The notes below the pieces were generated by a model. The model did not search any database and was not told the DNA's origin. It saw only the letters and a program-made list of their open reading frames with translations. Below, in pieces: positions 36,402 through 46,413 of a DNA stretch of 64,000 nucleotides; positions within the stretch are counted from its first letter, which is position 1; every line of letters starts with the position of its first letter. The position numbers and the translations under genes were made by a program. This DNA is from Nitrosomonas sp. Nm166 (GTDB taxonomy: Bacteria > Pseudomonadota > Gammaproteobacteria > Burkholderiales > Nitrosomonadaceae): assembly GCF_900112825.1 (NCBI RefSeq), contig NZ_FONE01000004.1, positions 1 through 64,000 of the forward strand. The letters run 5' to 3'.

Positions 36402-36614
36402 ATGACTACCGATTTACAACCAAAGTTTGTTACAGAAGGCGCTACTAAACGCATACCTACAGACGTTGCTCAGGAAATTCTGCGCACTGTTGCCAGTATC
36501 GAATATGGATCCATCGAAATAGTCATACACGAGGGTAAAGTTGTGCAGATAGAGTGTCGGGAAAAAATTCGCGTGAATCAAAGTGGATCTGGTCGTAAAA
36601 CATCGAAATCTTAA
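36402..36614 (+). CDS. YezD/DUF2292-family small protein
   Basis: The 70-residue protein matches the YezD family (DUF2292). The defining block is EILRTVASIEYGSIEIVIHEGKVVQIECREKIR, quoted in parts: ILRTVASIEYGSIEIV and VVQIECREKIR. Members often sit beside sulfate or sulfonate uptake genes and may bind DNA or a small ligand to tune sulfur metabolism, but this is not established. Here it opens the sulfate-uptake locus, 144 bases before the porin gene. ATG has a GGTGATG-type site. It is Lys/Arg-rich at its C-terminus (SGRKTSKS). Confidence 0.8.
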   Translation: MTTDLQPKFVTEGATKRIPTDVAQEILRTVASIEYGSIEIVIHEGKVVQIECREKIRVNQSGSGRKTSKS

Positions 36615-36757
36615 TAAGTTTTGGGTCTGTGACCCATCAAAATCAAACTGATCTCGCAAATGGCAGCATAGCACCGACCAACAACATGGAGGTGAAAATA
36701 GCAAAAAGATATCAGTGACTCAACCGAATTCCCGGAGAGTTCACTTAGGAGAATAAC

Positions 36758-38419
36758 TTGAAGTTTCTTTGGTTTTTTTTACACATTGCGGTATTGAGCA
36801 TATTTACTGTCAATTCTGCTAAAGCATCTTCAGACAATAAATCGTCGATAGATTTTCAGGCTGCGCAACGGCATATTGTGCAGCTAGCCCAGCAAATTGC
36901 AGTTGATATGGGCAAGTCGCTATCATCCGGGCAAGCTAAACCATCCGAACAAGCCAATCCATTGCCTGCCATTGTGCCGCAAGCAAGCAGTCAATCGACC
37001 AGTTATCATCGGCGCTCTAACAGCTATGCAACCAATCCGGACTCTGACCCGCCACGGTATGTACGTCAGTTAAGCGATATCGGTGTGGAGGCATTTAAAG
37101 ATATTACCTGGCTGGATATCGGTTTTGAGCACCGTACGCGTTATGAGTGGCGAAATAACGACATACGACGTATTGAAGGTGGAGAAGATAATCCGATCTT
37201 TTTACGTAATCGCGCTTGGCTGGGGATAAAAAATATTCTGGATCCATTTCGTTTTGCAGTCGAGTTCCAGGACTCACGGGTAGTTAACAATAAACATGCC
37301 ATCACCGATCAGGAAAGAAATGAGTACGATCTGATTAACGCCTACGGTGAATTGTATTTCAAAAACGCACTGGGTGCCGATGACCGAGGTAATAATCGTC
37401 CGATTCGATTCCGCGTGGGCCGATTCGCTTATGAAGTAACAGATCGGCGGTTTATTGCACGTAATGAGTGGCGCAATACCACCAATTCTTTTGAGGGCTT
37501 CCGCCTGAATCTGGGACGCGAAGCTAATGACTGGGAAATTGATCTATTTGGCATGCAGCCAGTCAGACGCTTGCAGACCAAATTTGACGAGGCTAACGAT
37601 CATCTGTGGTTTTTTGGAGCGATTGGCAATTGGCGCAGATGGTCTGACATTGTCACCATCCAACCTTATTACATGGGCCAAAAGCAAACGGCTGATCCGA
37701 GTGGGTTTACCGCAACCAACCGGCTGGATCGGGAAATTCATATGCCAGGGTTCCGCGTTTACGGTAAAGCAGGGAATATTCTGGATTTCGATGTCAGCTA
37801 CAACCACCAGCTAGGGTTTAGCGGTCCCAATCGGACAGATGCGCATGGTTATACCATCGAAATAGGGCGAACCTTTGATCATGCCTGGAAGCCCCGTATC
37901 GGCTTATTTTATGGATACGCCACCGGTGATAAAGACCCTAATGACAATGTCGATAACCGCTTTGACCGCTTCTTTGGATTTGCACGTCCGTGGTCCGCAG
38001 ATCACTATGTGATTTATGAGAACTTGAAGGCGCCTAAAATCAGGTTTGAATTTAATCCAACTCAGAAACTAGGATTTGAACTTGGGTATGGTGGATATTG
38101 GCTGGCCAGCAGTACTGATCGCATGTTTGATATTCTCGATGGCAACATCAGTAATACCGTTAGAGATCCTGGATTCAATCGTGACCGCACTGGACAAAGT
38201 GGTGATTTTGGCGGTCATGCATTTGAAGGACGCATACGCTTTCAACCCACATCGCGAATCAGTACCATCTTGGGCTATACCCATTTTACTGCGGGTGAAT
38301 TCGTAAAAAACCGTATCGCAGCGAATTCTTGCGCTGTTCTCCAGACGCATCCCTGCGTCGATCAGCGTTCGGGCAATACAGATTTTCTATACTTTGAAGT
38401 GTTAATCAGTCTGTTGTAA
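36758..38419 (+). CDS. Outer membrane porin-like protein (alginate-export type)
   Basis: The 553-residue protein has a signal peptide (FLHIAVLSIFTVNSAKA) and, after a helical, coiled-coil-prone stretch (about 27-65), a large beta-barrel domain like the alginate-export family. Tyr/Trp/Asp-rich alternating strands are visible, such as FEHRTRYEWRNNDIRR, RFRVGRFAYEVTDRRFI and ILGYTHFTAGEF near the end. TTG is the start, with AGGAG at the right distance. It sits between the YezD-type gene and sbp, so it may pass sulfate or sulfonates through the outer membrane; that is inferred from position. The family also includes polysaccharide exporters. Confidence 0.8.
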   Translation: MKFLWFFLHIAVLSIFTVNSAKASSDNKSSIDFQAAQRHIVQLAQQIAVDMGKSLSSGQAKPSEQANPLPAIVPQASSQSTSYHRRSNSYATNPDSDPPRYVRQLSDIGVEAFKDITWLDIGFEHRTRYEWRNNDIRRIEGGEDNPIFLRNRAWLGIKNILDPFRFAVEFQDSRVVNNKHAITDQERNEYDLINAYGELYFKNALGADDRGNNRPIRFRVGRFAYEVTDRRFIARNEWRNTTNSFEGFRLNLGREANDWEIDLFGMQPVRRLQTKFDEANDHLWFFGAIGNWRRWSDIVTIQPYYMGQKQTADPSGFTATNRLDREIHMPGFRVYGKAGNILDFDVSYNHQLGFSGPNRTDAHGYTIEIGRTFDHAWKPRIGLFYGYATGDKDPNDNVDNRFDRFFGFARPWSADHYVIYENLKAPKIRFEFNPTQKLGFELGYGGYWLASSTDRMFDILDGNISNTVRDPGFNRDRTGQSGDFGGHAFEGRIRFQPTSRISTILGYTHFTAGEFVKNRIAANSCAVLQTHPCVDQRSGNTDFLYFEVLISLL

Positions 38420-38449
38420 ACAATCTTAATCTTTATTGGAGAAAAAATC

Positions 38450-39451
38450 ATGACAACCAGAACATGGCTAGCAGCAAGTTTTCTGACGGCAAGTCTGTTT
38501 ATCGGCGGTAACGCATTGGCAGAAAAAACCTTACTAAATGTTTCTTATGACCCAACTCGTGAGTTATACCAGGAGTTTAATACTGCTTTTGCCAAGTATT
38601 GGCGGGAAAAAAACAATGAAAAAATCAGCATTCGACAGTCTCACGGTGGTTCCGGTAAGCAGGCCCGATCCGTCATCGACGGTTTGGAAGCGGATGTCGT
38701 AACCCTGGCTTTAGCTAATGATATCAACGCTATTGCCGAAAAAGCCAAATTACTTCCGGAAGATTGGCAAAAGCGCTTTGCGCTCAACAGTACGCCATAC
38801 ACCTCGACAATCATTTTCCTGGTGCGCAAAGGCAATCCCAAAGGAATCAAAGACTGGGATGATCTGGCGCGTCCTGGTGTGTCCGTGATTACACCGAACC
38901 CGAAAACTTCCGGAGGAGCGCAATGGAATTATCTGGCGGCTTGGCAATATGGCAAGCGGAAATACGATGATGAAAGCAAAGTAAAAGAATTCGTCAGCAA
39001 CATTTATAAAAATGTACCCGTGCTTGATTCCGGTGCACGCGGTTCAACCACAACATTTGTCGAGCGCGGCGTGGGAGATGTTTTCATTTCCTGGGAGAAC
39101 GAAGCGTTCCTGGCACTCAAGGAATATGGTGCGGATAAACTCGAAATGGTAATTCCGTCGCTGAGTATTCTTGCAGAGCCGCCGGTTGCGGTCGTGGATA
39201 AAGTGGTCGACAAAAAAGGCACGCGTCAGGTCGCAGAAGCCTATCTTCAGTATCTGTTTTCAGAAGAAGGCCAGGAGATTGCTGCCAAGCATTTCTATCG
39301 GCCTACCAATATAAAAATTGCTGAAAAATATGCCGCCAAGTTTCCAAAAATCGAGTTATTCAAAATCGATGATGCGTTTGGGGGCTGGAAAAATGCGCAC
39401 AAAGCCCACTTTGCCGATGGTGGCACATTTGATCAGATTTATCTGAAGTAA
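38450..39451 (+). CDS. sbp: Sulfate-binding protein of the ABC transporter (Sbp)
   Basis: The 333-residue periplasmic protein binds sulfate for the CysTWA transporter encoded downstream. A signal peptide ([19 protein letters not shown]) precedes the mature start [19 protein letters not shown], the typical Sbp opening with the anion-contact residues. Further blocks are [37 protein letters not shown] and [15 protein letters not shown]. Length is normal. It is 31 bases after the porin gene and 49 bases before a DUF2325 gene, so all are probably cotranscribed. Sbp and CysP overlap in function; the sequence style favours sulfate. Confidence 0.94.
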   Translation: MTTRTWLAASFLTASLFIGGNALAEKTLLNVSYDPTRELYQEFNTAFAKYWREKNNEKISIRQSHGGSGKQARSVIDGLEADVVTLALANDINAIAEKAKLLPEDWQKRFALNSTPYTSTIIFLVRKGNPKGIKDWDDLARPGVSVITPNPKTSGGAQWNYLAAWQYGKRKYDDESKVKEFVSNIYKNVPVLDSGARGSTTTFVERGVGDVFISWENEAFLALKEYGADKLEMVIPSLSILAEPPVAVVDKVVDKKGTRQVAEAYLQYLFSEEGQEIAAKHFYRPTNIKIAEKYAAKFPKIELFKIDDAFGGWKNAHKAHFADGGTFDQIYLK

Positions 39452-39499
39452 TAGCGCACAATGACACGCTTTGGTGCGTTCACCTAAAAGGAATTAGAT

Positions 39500-39778
39500 A
39501 TGACTGTTCTAATTGTCGGTGGGGATTATGTTGCATCGTTCGAGCATCTCGTTTCCATGCAACACAATGCGCGTGTTGAGCATTGGAGTGGGCGCAAGAA
39601 AGGTTTTAACAAGCGTTCACTTCCAAACGAGACACAGTTAATTATCGTTGTTTGCGACTACGTCAATCATAGTCTTGTTAACTCTGTGAAGGAAAAAGCG
39701 AGTCGCAGCGGTATTCCGATGGTTTACTGCCATCGCTCTGTCAATGAACTGAAGTGCAAGTTACGGCAGATTCATTAA
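39500..39778 (+). CDS. DUF2325 domain protein
   Basis: The 92-residue protein is essentially one DUF2325 domain: VLIVGGDYVASFEHLV at the N-terminus, HNARVEHWSGRKKGFNKRSL, and a C-terminal MVYCHRSVNELK. The fold resembles a Rossmann-like receiver. The family is of unknown role; some members accompany restriction or metal loci, and others are associated with sulfur-related genes. AAGGAATTAG is a good ribosome-binding site. It lies between sbp and an EAL-like gene, within the sulfate-transport operon. It may be an intracellular sensor for this locus, but that is a guess. Confidence 0.8.
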   Translation: MTVLIVGGDYVASFEHLVSMQHNARVEHWSGRKKGFNKRSLPNETQLIIVVCDYVNHSLVNSVKEKASRSGIPMVYCHRSVNELKCKLRQIH

Positions 39779-39931
39779 ATTGATTGTAAAAGTTTTTATG
39801 GAGCAAAATCAATTTCAAGGATTTCAAGATAGATCCATTGGTACAATCTAAAACAGACAGCAAGCAGAATTCCAAGAACAATCCGCTTGCTGGTCTGTGG
39901 CTAGCATCATCAATGATATGGGGAGTAATCC

Positions 39932-40765
39932 ATGAATAAGTCAATAATCAATACCTTTACTGTCAAGGATGAATTTGAACTCATCAACTCAGCCACCGAC
40001 TATTCTTTGAAGCGAGCCGAAAATGGCTGGATAAGCGGACATTTCTATCACTGCGAATTAACCAGTGTTTTTCAGCCTGTTTTTAGCATGACCCAAAGTA
40101 AAACCATCGGCCACGCCGCTTATATCCGTTCCAAGGCAAATGGAGAGGTCGCGCTTTGGCCTTGGCAGGTTTTTTCGCTGGCGTCAAAAGATGAGCAATT
40201 GATCGATCTGGATCGTTTATGCCGGGCAATTCACGCTTTGAATTATTATTTCAGCAATGCTTCCAAATCCGATAAATTATTTGTTGATGTCCATCCACGT
40301 CTTTTGGAAAGTGTCAAAGACGATCATGGCCGAGCCTTTGAAAATTTTCTCGATTTGATTGGTATGAAGACCTCGCGAGTGGTGATTGAAATTCCGGGCA
40401 TCGTCAATCGCAACTGGAAATTGCTGCGGCATGTCATCACCAATTACCGTTCCCGTGGTTATCAAATTGCAGCCGATTATAACGGCACTCGCAGTGACTG
40501 GATGGTTGAATTGGGGAGCTTGTATCCGGATATTGTGCGTATTGAAGCGGATGAACTGATACGGCATGAAGCCATTGCACCATTGATGGATACCCTCCAA
40601 AGCTTTGGCGCAAGTCTGCTGGTAAAGGATATCGAAACATCCAGGCAATTAGCCGCTGCAATCCGGGCGGGTGCAAATTATCTGCAAGGAAATTTACTCA
40701 GTGAGCCGGTCCATACCGTCAGCATGATTGATTTATTACCCGTTTCAGAAACAGATATAGGCTAA
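39932..40765 (+). CDS. EAL-like protein with lost catalytic residues
   Basis: The 277-residue protein is a stand-alone EAL-domain protein, a fold that normally hydrolyses cyclic-di-GMP. The expected EALIR motif is GHAAYIR, the first metal-binding Glu being lost. The canonical Asn site reads FVDVHPRLL (Asp), VVIEIPG keeps a Glu, and the DDFG loop reads ADYNG. The KxD segment is VRIEADEL with Arg for Lys. It therefore probably cannot cut cyclic-di-GMP but could bind it or a partner. Its place between DUF2325 and cysT, in line with the transporter genes, points to regulation of sulfate uptake. The start has a GGGGAG site. Confidence 0.82.
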   Translation: MNKSIINTFTVKDEFELINSATDYSLKRAENGWISGHFYHCELTSVFQPVFSMTQSKTIGHAAYIRSKANGEVALWPWQVFSLASKDEQLIDLDRLCRAIHALNYYFSNASKSDKLFVDVHPRLLESVKDDHGRAFENFLDLIGMKTSRVVIEIPGIVNRNWKLLRHVITNYRSRGYQIAADYNGTRSDWMVELGSLYPDIVRIEADELIRHEAIAPLMDTLQSFGASLLVKDIETSRQLAAAIRAGANYLQGNLLSEPVHTVSMIDLLPVSETDIG

Positions 40766-40803
40766 AACCGACGAGACCACCATGAATTTTACAGGAGTTC
40801 GAT

Positions 40804-41637
40804 TTGAATACTTTTAAACAGCACAGCATCTTGCCGGGCTTCAATCTGGCACTGGGATTTACACTGCTGTATCTAAGCTTAATTGTGTTGATTCCGCTTT
40901 CAGCAGCGTTTATTCGCACGGCTGAACTGACTTGGCCGGAATTCTGGTCGGTTGTGACGACACCCCGTGTGATAGCTTCATACCGGCTGACGTTTGGCGC
41001 GTCATTCGCGGCTGCCCTCGTGAATGCAGTATTTGGTCTGCTGGTGGCCTGGGTGTTGGTGCGTTATCACTTTCCCGGTAAGAAATTAGTCGACGCATTG
41101 GTGGATCTTCCCTTCGCGCTGCCAACGGCCGTGGCCGGTATTGCGTTAACAGCACTGTATGCAGGCAATGGTTGGATCGGTCAGTTTCTGGAGCCCTTGG
41201 GGATCAAGGTCGCTTTCACACCGCTCGGAATTTTTGTGGCGCTGACTTTCATCGGATTGCCATTTGTGGTGCGCACGGTGCAGCCGGTACTCGAAGATAT
41301 TGAATCAGAACTGGAAGAGGCGGCAGCTACGCTTGGCGCCAATCGCTGGCAGACTTTTACTAAGGTGATTTTTCCAGTGCTCTTTCCAGCGCTGATGACT
41401 GGTTTTGCGCTTGCCTTTGCACGTGCGATTGGTGAGTATGGATCAGTTATTTTCATTGCCGGCAACATGCCGATGGTCTCTGAAATCACGCCCCTGCTGA
41501 TTATTACCAAACTGGAACAATATGATTATGCAGGCGCCACAGCGTTGTCGGTCGTGATGCTGGTAATTTCATTCATTCTGTTGCTGATTATCAACCTGCT
41601 GCAATGGTGGAGTCGGCGCCGCAGTATTAGAGCGTGA
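40804..41637 (+). CDS. cysT: CysT, sulfate ABC transporter permease
   Basis: The 277-residue protein is the first of two membrane subunits of the sulfate/thiosulfate ABC transporter. About six transmembrane segments are visible. The EAA loop that contacts the ATPase is [20 protein letters not shown] (near residues 170-189). A TTG start is used, set by AGGAG six bases upstream; no in-frame ATG lies between. The order cysT-cysW-cysA is standard. The gene begins 38 bases after the EAL-like gene and its stop precedes cysW by a few bases. Its product moves sulfate across the inner membrane from Sbp. Confidence 0.95.
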   Translation: MNTFKQHSILPGFNLALGFTLLYLSLIVLIPLSAAFIRTAELTWPEFWSVVTTPRVIASYRLTFGASFAAALVNAVFGLLVAWVLVRYHFPGKKLVDALVDLPFALPTAVAGIALTALYAGNGWIGQFLEPLGIKVAFTPLGIFVALTFIGLPFVVRTVQPVLEDIESELEEAAATLGANRWQTFTKVIFPVLFPALMTGFALAFARAIGEYGSVIFIAGNMPMVSEITPLLIITKLEQYDYAGATALSVVMLVISFILLLIINLLQWWSRRRSIRA

Positions 41638-41643
41638 GGTAAT

Positions 41644-42528
41644 ATGATGAGTACGATAACTTTTCCGGTGACCACTAGCGCGAATAAACAACACGCGACA
41701 CAAGAACCTGCTTGGGTCCGTAGGTCCTTAATCGGACTGGCGTTGGTGTTTTTAACATTGTTCCTTTTTATTCCCCTGATTTCGGTTTTTTATGAAGCTT
41801 TCAAGAAAGGCGTGGATGTCTATTTGGCTGCGATCACCGATCCAGATGCCGTTTCTGCAATTAAACTGACGCTGACCGTTGCAGCGATTGCAGTGCCTTT
41901 GAATCTGGTGTTCGGTATCGCTGCCGCCTGGGCAATCGCCAAGTTTGAATTCCGTGGCAAGAATCTGCTGATCACCTTGATTGATTTGCCTTTCTCGGTA
42001 TCACCGGTAGTTTCAGGGTTAATCTATGTCTTGGTGTTTGGCTTACAGGGATGGCTGGGTCCATGGCTGGCAGAGCATGACATCAAAATTATCTTTGCCG
42101 TGCCTGGTATTGTCCTGGCGACCATTTTTGTAACAGTACCCTTTATTGCGCGTGAATTGATTCCACTGATGCAGGCGCAAGGCACTGAAGAAGAAGAAGC
42201 GGCTGTGGTGCTGGGCGCAAGCGGCTGGCAAACCTTTTATCACGTGACAATTCCCAACATCAAATGGGGTCTGTTGTACGGCGCTATCCTATGTAATGCA
42301 CGGGCAATGGGAGAGTTTGGCGCCGTATCCGTGGTATCTGGCCATATTCGCGGCAGCACCAACACTATGCCGTTGCATGTCGAGATTCTCTACAACGAAT
42401 ATAACTTTGCGGCCGCCTTTGCAGTGGCTTCACTACTGGCATTGCTGGCGCTGGTGACACTGGCATTAAAAACATTAATCGAATTTCGCAATCAACAACA
42501 TCAAAAAGAGGTTACGAATGAGCATTGA
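41644..42528 (+). CDS. cysW: CysW, sulfate ABC transporter permease
   Basis: The 294-residue second permease subunit has six hydrophobic segments and the EAA loop [20 protein letters not shown] near residues 183-202. A hydrophobic start ([19 protein letters not shown], quoted in part) follows about 30 polar residues. Typical CysW features include the [18 protein letters not shown] block. The ATG overlaps a GTGAGG site. It overlaps cysA by eleven bases, so translation is coupled. Together with CysT it forms the channel of the importer. Confidence 0.95.
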   Translation: MMSTITFPVTTSANKQHATQEPAWVRRSLIGLALVFLTLFLFIPLISVFYEAFKKGVDVYLAAITDPDAVSAIKLTLTVAAIAVPLNLVFGIAAAWAIAKFEFRGKNLLITLIDLPFSVSPVVSGLIYVLVFGLQGWLGPWLAEHDIKIIFAVPGIVLATIFVTVPFIARELIPLMQAQGTEEEEAAVVLGASGWQTFYHVTIPNIKWGLLYGAILCNARAMGEFGAVSVVSGHIRGSTNTMPLHVEILYNEYNFAAAFAVASLLALLALVTLALKTLIEFRNQQHQKEVTNEH

Positions 42529-43621
42529 AGTCATTAACATTTCAAAACAATTTGGTACTTTTGCTGCTCTGCATCATGTCAGCCTGCAAGTACAATCAGG
42601 TGAACTGCTGGCACTGCTGGGACCTTCGGGTTCCGGCAAAACCACATTACTGCGCGTGATTGCAGGGCTAGAAACCGCCGATAGCGGTCAAGTACTATTT
42701 CATGGCGAAGATGCAACCGATCAGCATGTACGTGAACGTCAAGTCGGGTTTGTATTCCAGCACTATGCCCTGTTTCGCAACATGACGATTTTCGAAAATG
42801 TCGCTTTTGGTTTGCGTGTGCGTCCAAAGAAGTTCCGTCCCTCCAATGCCGAAATCCACAGCCGTGTCATGAAGTTACTGCAACTGGTGCAACTGGATTG
42901 GTTGGCAGATCGTTACCCTCACCAGCTTTCTGGCGGTCAACGCCAGCGCATCGCACTGGCACGATCACTGGCAGTAGAGCCAAAAGTATTATTGCTCGAT
43001 GAGCCTTTCGGCGCTCTGGATGCCAAAGTACGCAAGGAATTGCGCTCCTGGCTGCGCAGACTGCATGATGACATGCATATCACTAGCGTGTTTGTGACCC
43101 ATGATCAGGAAGAAGCCCTTGAAGTCGCCGATCGGGTAGTGGTCATGAATGAAGGCCGGATTGAACAAATCGGCACACCGGATGAGGTTTATGAGCAACC
43201 AGCCAGCCCGTTCGTGTATGAATTTCTTGGCAATGTCAATCTGTTTCATAGCCGTCTCCATCAAGGACGGGCGTGGATTGGCGATATCGAAGTGGATGCG
43301 CCAGAACACGCCGAGGCTGAGGAGCTCGCCGCAGTGGCCTACGTGCGTCCACATGAAATCGAAGTTGAGCGTACTACGCAAAATGGTGAAGCGACATTTG
43401 CTGCGCGGGTCATTCATGTGCTTTCGGTAGGCCCGATCGTGCGACTGGAGCTCGTGCGTCAAAATGACGAAGAAAAAACTCCCATTCAGGTTGAAATCAG
43501 CAAAGAGCGTTTTCGTGAATTACAACTCGTCAAAGGCGATGAAGTCTTCATTAAACCCCGCCGCCTTGATCTGTTTCCAAATCATAAAAATAAAACAGAT
43601 GGTGCTGCGCAAGCGCAGTAA
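42518..43621 (+). CDS. cysA: CysA, sulfate ABC transporter ATPase
   Basis: The 367-residue ATPase powers sulfate import. Walker A is GPSGSGKTT (residues about 34-42), the Q-loop follows GFVFQHY, the signature is [15 protein letters not shown] and Walker B is [11 protein letters not shown], with the H-loop in VTHDQEEA. The C-terminal part is the TOBE-like regulatory domain usual in CysA ([12 protein letters not shown]). The start is set by GAGG eight bases upstream and overlaps cysW. It is the last transporter gene; a second EAL-like gene lies 131 bases downstream. Confidence 0.96.
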   Translation: MSIEVINISKQFGTFAALHHVSLQVQSGELLALLGPSGSGKTTLLRVIAGLETADSGQVLFHGEDATDQHVRERQVGFVFQHYALFRNMTIFENVAFGLRVRPKKFRPSNAEIHSRVMKLLQLVQLDWLADRYPHQLSGGQRQRIALARSLAVEPKVLLLDEPFGALDAKVRKELRSWLRRLHDDMHITSVFVTHDQEEALEVADRVVVMNEGRIEQIGTPDEVYEQPASPFVYEFLGNVNLFHSRLHQGRAWIGDIEVDAPEHAEAEELAAVAYVRPHEIEVERTTQNGEATFAARVIHVLSVGPIVRLELVRQNDEEKTPIQVEISKERFRELQLVKGDEVFIKPRRLDLFPNHKNKTDGAAQAQ

Positions 43622-43752
43622 AGGACTTTGTATGACTGGCTCAAGTAAATCAATCAGGCTGAACAATCAAGGTTGGAATCCGGAAATAGCATGTCGTCGA
43701 TTCAATTTAATAATGACTTGTTTTTACGACATTCTTAAGCCACGGAGGAAAT

Positions 43753-44631
43753 ATGCCTTTAGAACAATTAATCTCTTTACAACAATTAGTCGATCATTTT
43801 AACGATCGCTTTGAAACTGAACATCATTCCACTTTGCGTCCATTTATTCTGCAAAGAGATATGGTTAGCGGTATTTTTGGACCCATTCGAGTCAGCAGTG
43901 CTTTTTTGCCTGTACGGCAAATTGGTAATAACGAAGCGCTTATCGGTCATATTGCGCAAATATCCGTTACTCCCTACGATAATGGCGTACATAGCGAACA
44001 ATCCACAGAAATAGGCAATTTGATCACTAAAACTGTTACACAACCTACTAATTTTCAATCCATTATTAGTCTGGATCGCCTATGCAGAACCGTTCACATG
44101 CTGAATTATCTGAGTCATTCGCCTAACAGTGGCGTCATTTTTCTGGATGTTGACCCCAGGCATATACTTGGCGTTCAGCAGGAGCATGGTGCTTATTTTG
44201 AGAAAATTATTTTCAAATGCGGATTGGTAACCAAAAATATTGTTATTTCTACGACGATTAATAGTTCTTATGTTTTAAATCACAAAGAGCTGCTGGATGG
44301 TTTATACAATTACCGCCGACACGGCTACCAAATAGCGCTCAATATCGGCTCACTCTATGCTGCAACTGGGCTTTGGGATCTGATTGTCAAATTGAAGGCG
44401 AATTATCTGCGTATTAATGCTCCACATATCGAAACCATTCGCCATTCAGATGCTATCTGGCTATCGGACCTAAAAAAATTAACAGAACTCCAAAATTTAA
44501 CGGGGGGACAAGCGATATTGCAACAAGTTAATCAAAAAGAGCAGGCGAATATAGTTGCTTCTGCTGGATTTGAACTGGTGCAGGGCGACTATCATGATAG
44601 GCAATTCACAGATCATTTGAGATGCCTATAA
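43753..44631 (+). CDS. Second, highly degenerate EAL-like protein
   Basis: The 292-residue protein is a paralogue of the EAL-like gene at 39932, sharing SLDRLCRTVHMLNYL and the pattern FLDVDPRHILGVQQEHGAYFEKII. The catalytic residues are gone: the EAL site reads IGHIAQI, the Glu site reads VISTTIN and the DDFG loop reads ALNIGSL. It is not expected to hydrolyse cyclic-di-GMP. A strong GGAGG site precedes the start. It is on the same strand, downstream of cysA, and converges on the ABC-exporter gene. A binding or regulatory role linked to sulfate uptake is inferred from location. Confidence 0.7.
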   Translation: MPLEQLISLQQLVDHFNDRFETEHHSTLRPFILQRDMVSGIFGPIRVSSAFLPVRQIGNNEALIGHIAQISVTPYDNGVHSEQSTEIGNLITKTVTQPTNFQSIISLDRLCRTVHMLNYLSHSPNSGVIFLDVDPRHILGVQQEHGAYFEKIIFKCGLVTKNIVISTTINSSYVLNHKELLDGLYNYRRHGYQIALNIGSLYAATGLWDLIVKLKANYLRINAPHIETIRHSDAIWLSDLKKLTELQNLTGGQAILQQVNQKEQANIVASAGFELVQGDYHDRQFTDHLRCL

Positions 44632-44646
44632 TGAGATGTTAGAGAA

Positions 44647-46356
44647 TTAAGGTATATAAGCACCCTGCGACAATGGCTCTGCTATGCCATTGGAAAGTAT
44701 GAACACCCGATCCGCCGCATTGATTACCGCAGGTTGATGCGAGACAGCGATAATAGTCAGGTTTTGGGATAATTTTTGCAGTGTCTCGCAAATAGTTTGT
44801 TCACTTTCCGGGTCCAGCGCGCTGGTGGGTTCATCCAGAATCAGGAATGCCGGGTTATGTGCCAGTGCGCGTGCAATGGCGATGCGTTGGCGCTGGCCGC
44901 CGGAAAGCAGCCCGCCGCGTTCACCCACGACCGTTTGAAGCCCTTCCGGTAAGGCATTGACAAAGTCCCATGCACCGGCCTGGCGCAGTGCCTGCTCTGC
45001 ATCGGCGACAGTCAATGTAGGCTCCCCGACCAGAATGTTATTCATCACCGTATCATGCAATAAAATGGTATCTTGCGACACATAACCGATCATGTGGCGC
45101 CATTCGCGCAGATTGATATCGTGCAACGATATGCCATCGATCTGGACATCGCCGGATTGCGGCTCGGTCAATCCGCAGAGTAAATCCAGTAAAGTGCTCT
45201 TGCCGACGCCGGAAGGTCCCATCACTGCAGTGAATGAATTGATCGGTATTTCGATAGTCAGGTCCTTGAAAATGGTCTTTTGACCATAATTGAATTTGAC
45301 ATGCTGCAGGGCGATGCCTCTTTGCAGCGTGGGTTGCCGTGTTCCAGTTGCTCGCTCCGCTGCCGCGCGTGCGCCTTCAGCGGCTTTGCGCAAGGCCCAG
45401 TAAGCGCTTTCTTGGGCAGCCAATTGCTGGTGTCTGCGCTGCGTCTTATTCAGTAATCCCAGTATGCGCGTCAGCAGAAAAACCATCAGCATGACTTCCG
45501 GCAACGACAATTCCCATACCACTAATGCAATATACAAGCCGCTGGCAGTCAGGGCGGCGAGTATCGGCTCCTGCAATGCGGTTAAAGCCGCCCTGTTCAT
45601 GACCTCCCGGCGCGTGGCTTTTTCCAGGTGTTGCGTTTGCTCATGCAGAATAGCATCGGCCACGTTATCGCGCGCCATGGCTTTCAATGATTTCACTGAG
45701 CTGAGTACATCTGACAGATAAGTCAGCAAGTCCCGTAGCAGATAGGTTTGCTTGCTGCCTGCGCGGCGGGTAGCGCTGACGAGACGGTTCAATACGACCA
45801 GCAAAAATAAACCAATGACCAGTGAAGCCAGTGTGGCTTCCCATGAGATAAACAATGCCACAATGGCATACACCAGCACTTGAATGGCGAGCGCCAGCAC
45901 ATTCACGCTGTGCTCGAAACCGTTGGCTGCGCGGTAAGCTTCCGAAGCAATCGAGTTAGCCAGTGAACCCACAGGTTGGTTTAAATAATATTGCCAGCGG
46001 CTGGCCAGCAAAGCTTCAATAAGATCTAGGCGCAAAGCCGTGGCAACATGTGCAACGGTATAACCTACCTGCCGATTGGCCAGCAGCAGTACCAATCCTT
46101 TGAAAAACATACCCGCTACGATAATGATCAGAATGGTATCTAGTGCGGGTTCAATGCCGATGTCCTGCAGCGCTTTTTCCATGAATTTACCGATGCCGGA
46201 ATTGCTCGATCCGCCTGATTCACCTACAGCGATGGATAATAAAGGCAGCAGTGCGGTTAAGCTCAATCCTTCAGCGACGCCGGCAATGAGCAATGCGACC
46301 AGAACAAATGCGCTGCGTCGGGGAAAGACCATAATGTACGTCAGTAAAGTACGCAT
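44647..46356 (-). CDS. ABC exporter, fused membrane and ATPase domains
   Basis: The 569-residue protein has an N-terminal six-helix transmembrane domain and a C-terminal ATPase. Walker A is GPSGVGKST near residue 373, the signature is [16 protein letters not shown] and Walker B is FLILDEPTSAL. This is the architecture of MsbA-like half-transporters that export lipids, peptides or drugs as dimers. The upstream gene encodes LolD, but 57 bases separate them. No peptidase domain (C39) is fused at the N-terminus. The substrate is unknown. The start ATG has no unusual feature. Confidence 0.9.
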   Translation of the reverse strand: MRTLLTYIMVFPRRSAFVLVALLIAGVAEGLSLTALLPLLSIAVGESGGSSNSGIGKFMEKALQDIGIEPALDTILIIIVAGMFFKGLVLLLANRQVGYTVAHVATALRLDLIEALLASRWQYYLNQPVGSLANSIASEAYRAANGFEHSVNVLALAIQVLVYAIVALFISWEATLASLVIGLFLLVVLNRLVSATRRAGSKQTYLLRDLLTYLSDVLSSVKSLKAMARDNVADAILHEQTQHLEKATRREVMNRAALTALQEPILAALTASGLYIALVVWELSLPEVMLMVFLLTRILGLLNKTQRRHQQLAAQESAYWALRKAAEGARAAAERATGTRQPTLQRGIALQHVKFNYGQKTIFKDLTIEIPINSFTAVMGPSGVGKSTLLDLLCGLTEPQSGDVQIDGISLHDINLREWRHMIGYVSQDTILLHDTVMNNILVGEPTLTVADAEQALRQAGAWDFVNALPEGLQTVVGERGGLLSGGQRQRIAIARALAHNPAFLILDEPTSALDPESEQTICETLQKLSQNLTIIAVSHQPAVINAADRVFILSNGIAEPLSQGAYIP

Positions 46357-46413
46357 AAGCTGTTAGGAAAATGATGAATAAAAGGTTCGATTGTTCACAG
46401 ATGGGGTTGGTTT

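Noticed and set aside
43632-43802. 56-residue plus-strand frame between cysA and the second EAL-like gene
   Set aside because: It overlaps the well-supported EAL-like gene start and has no recognisable content.
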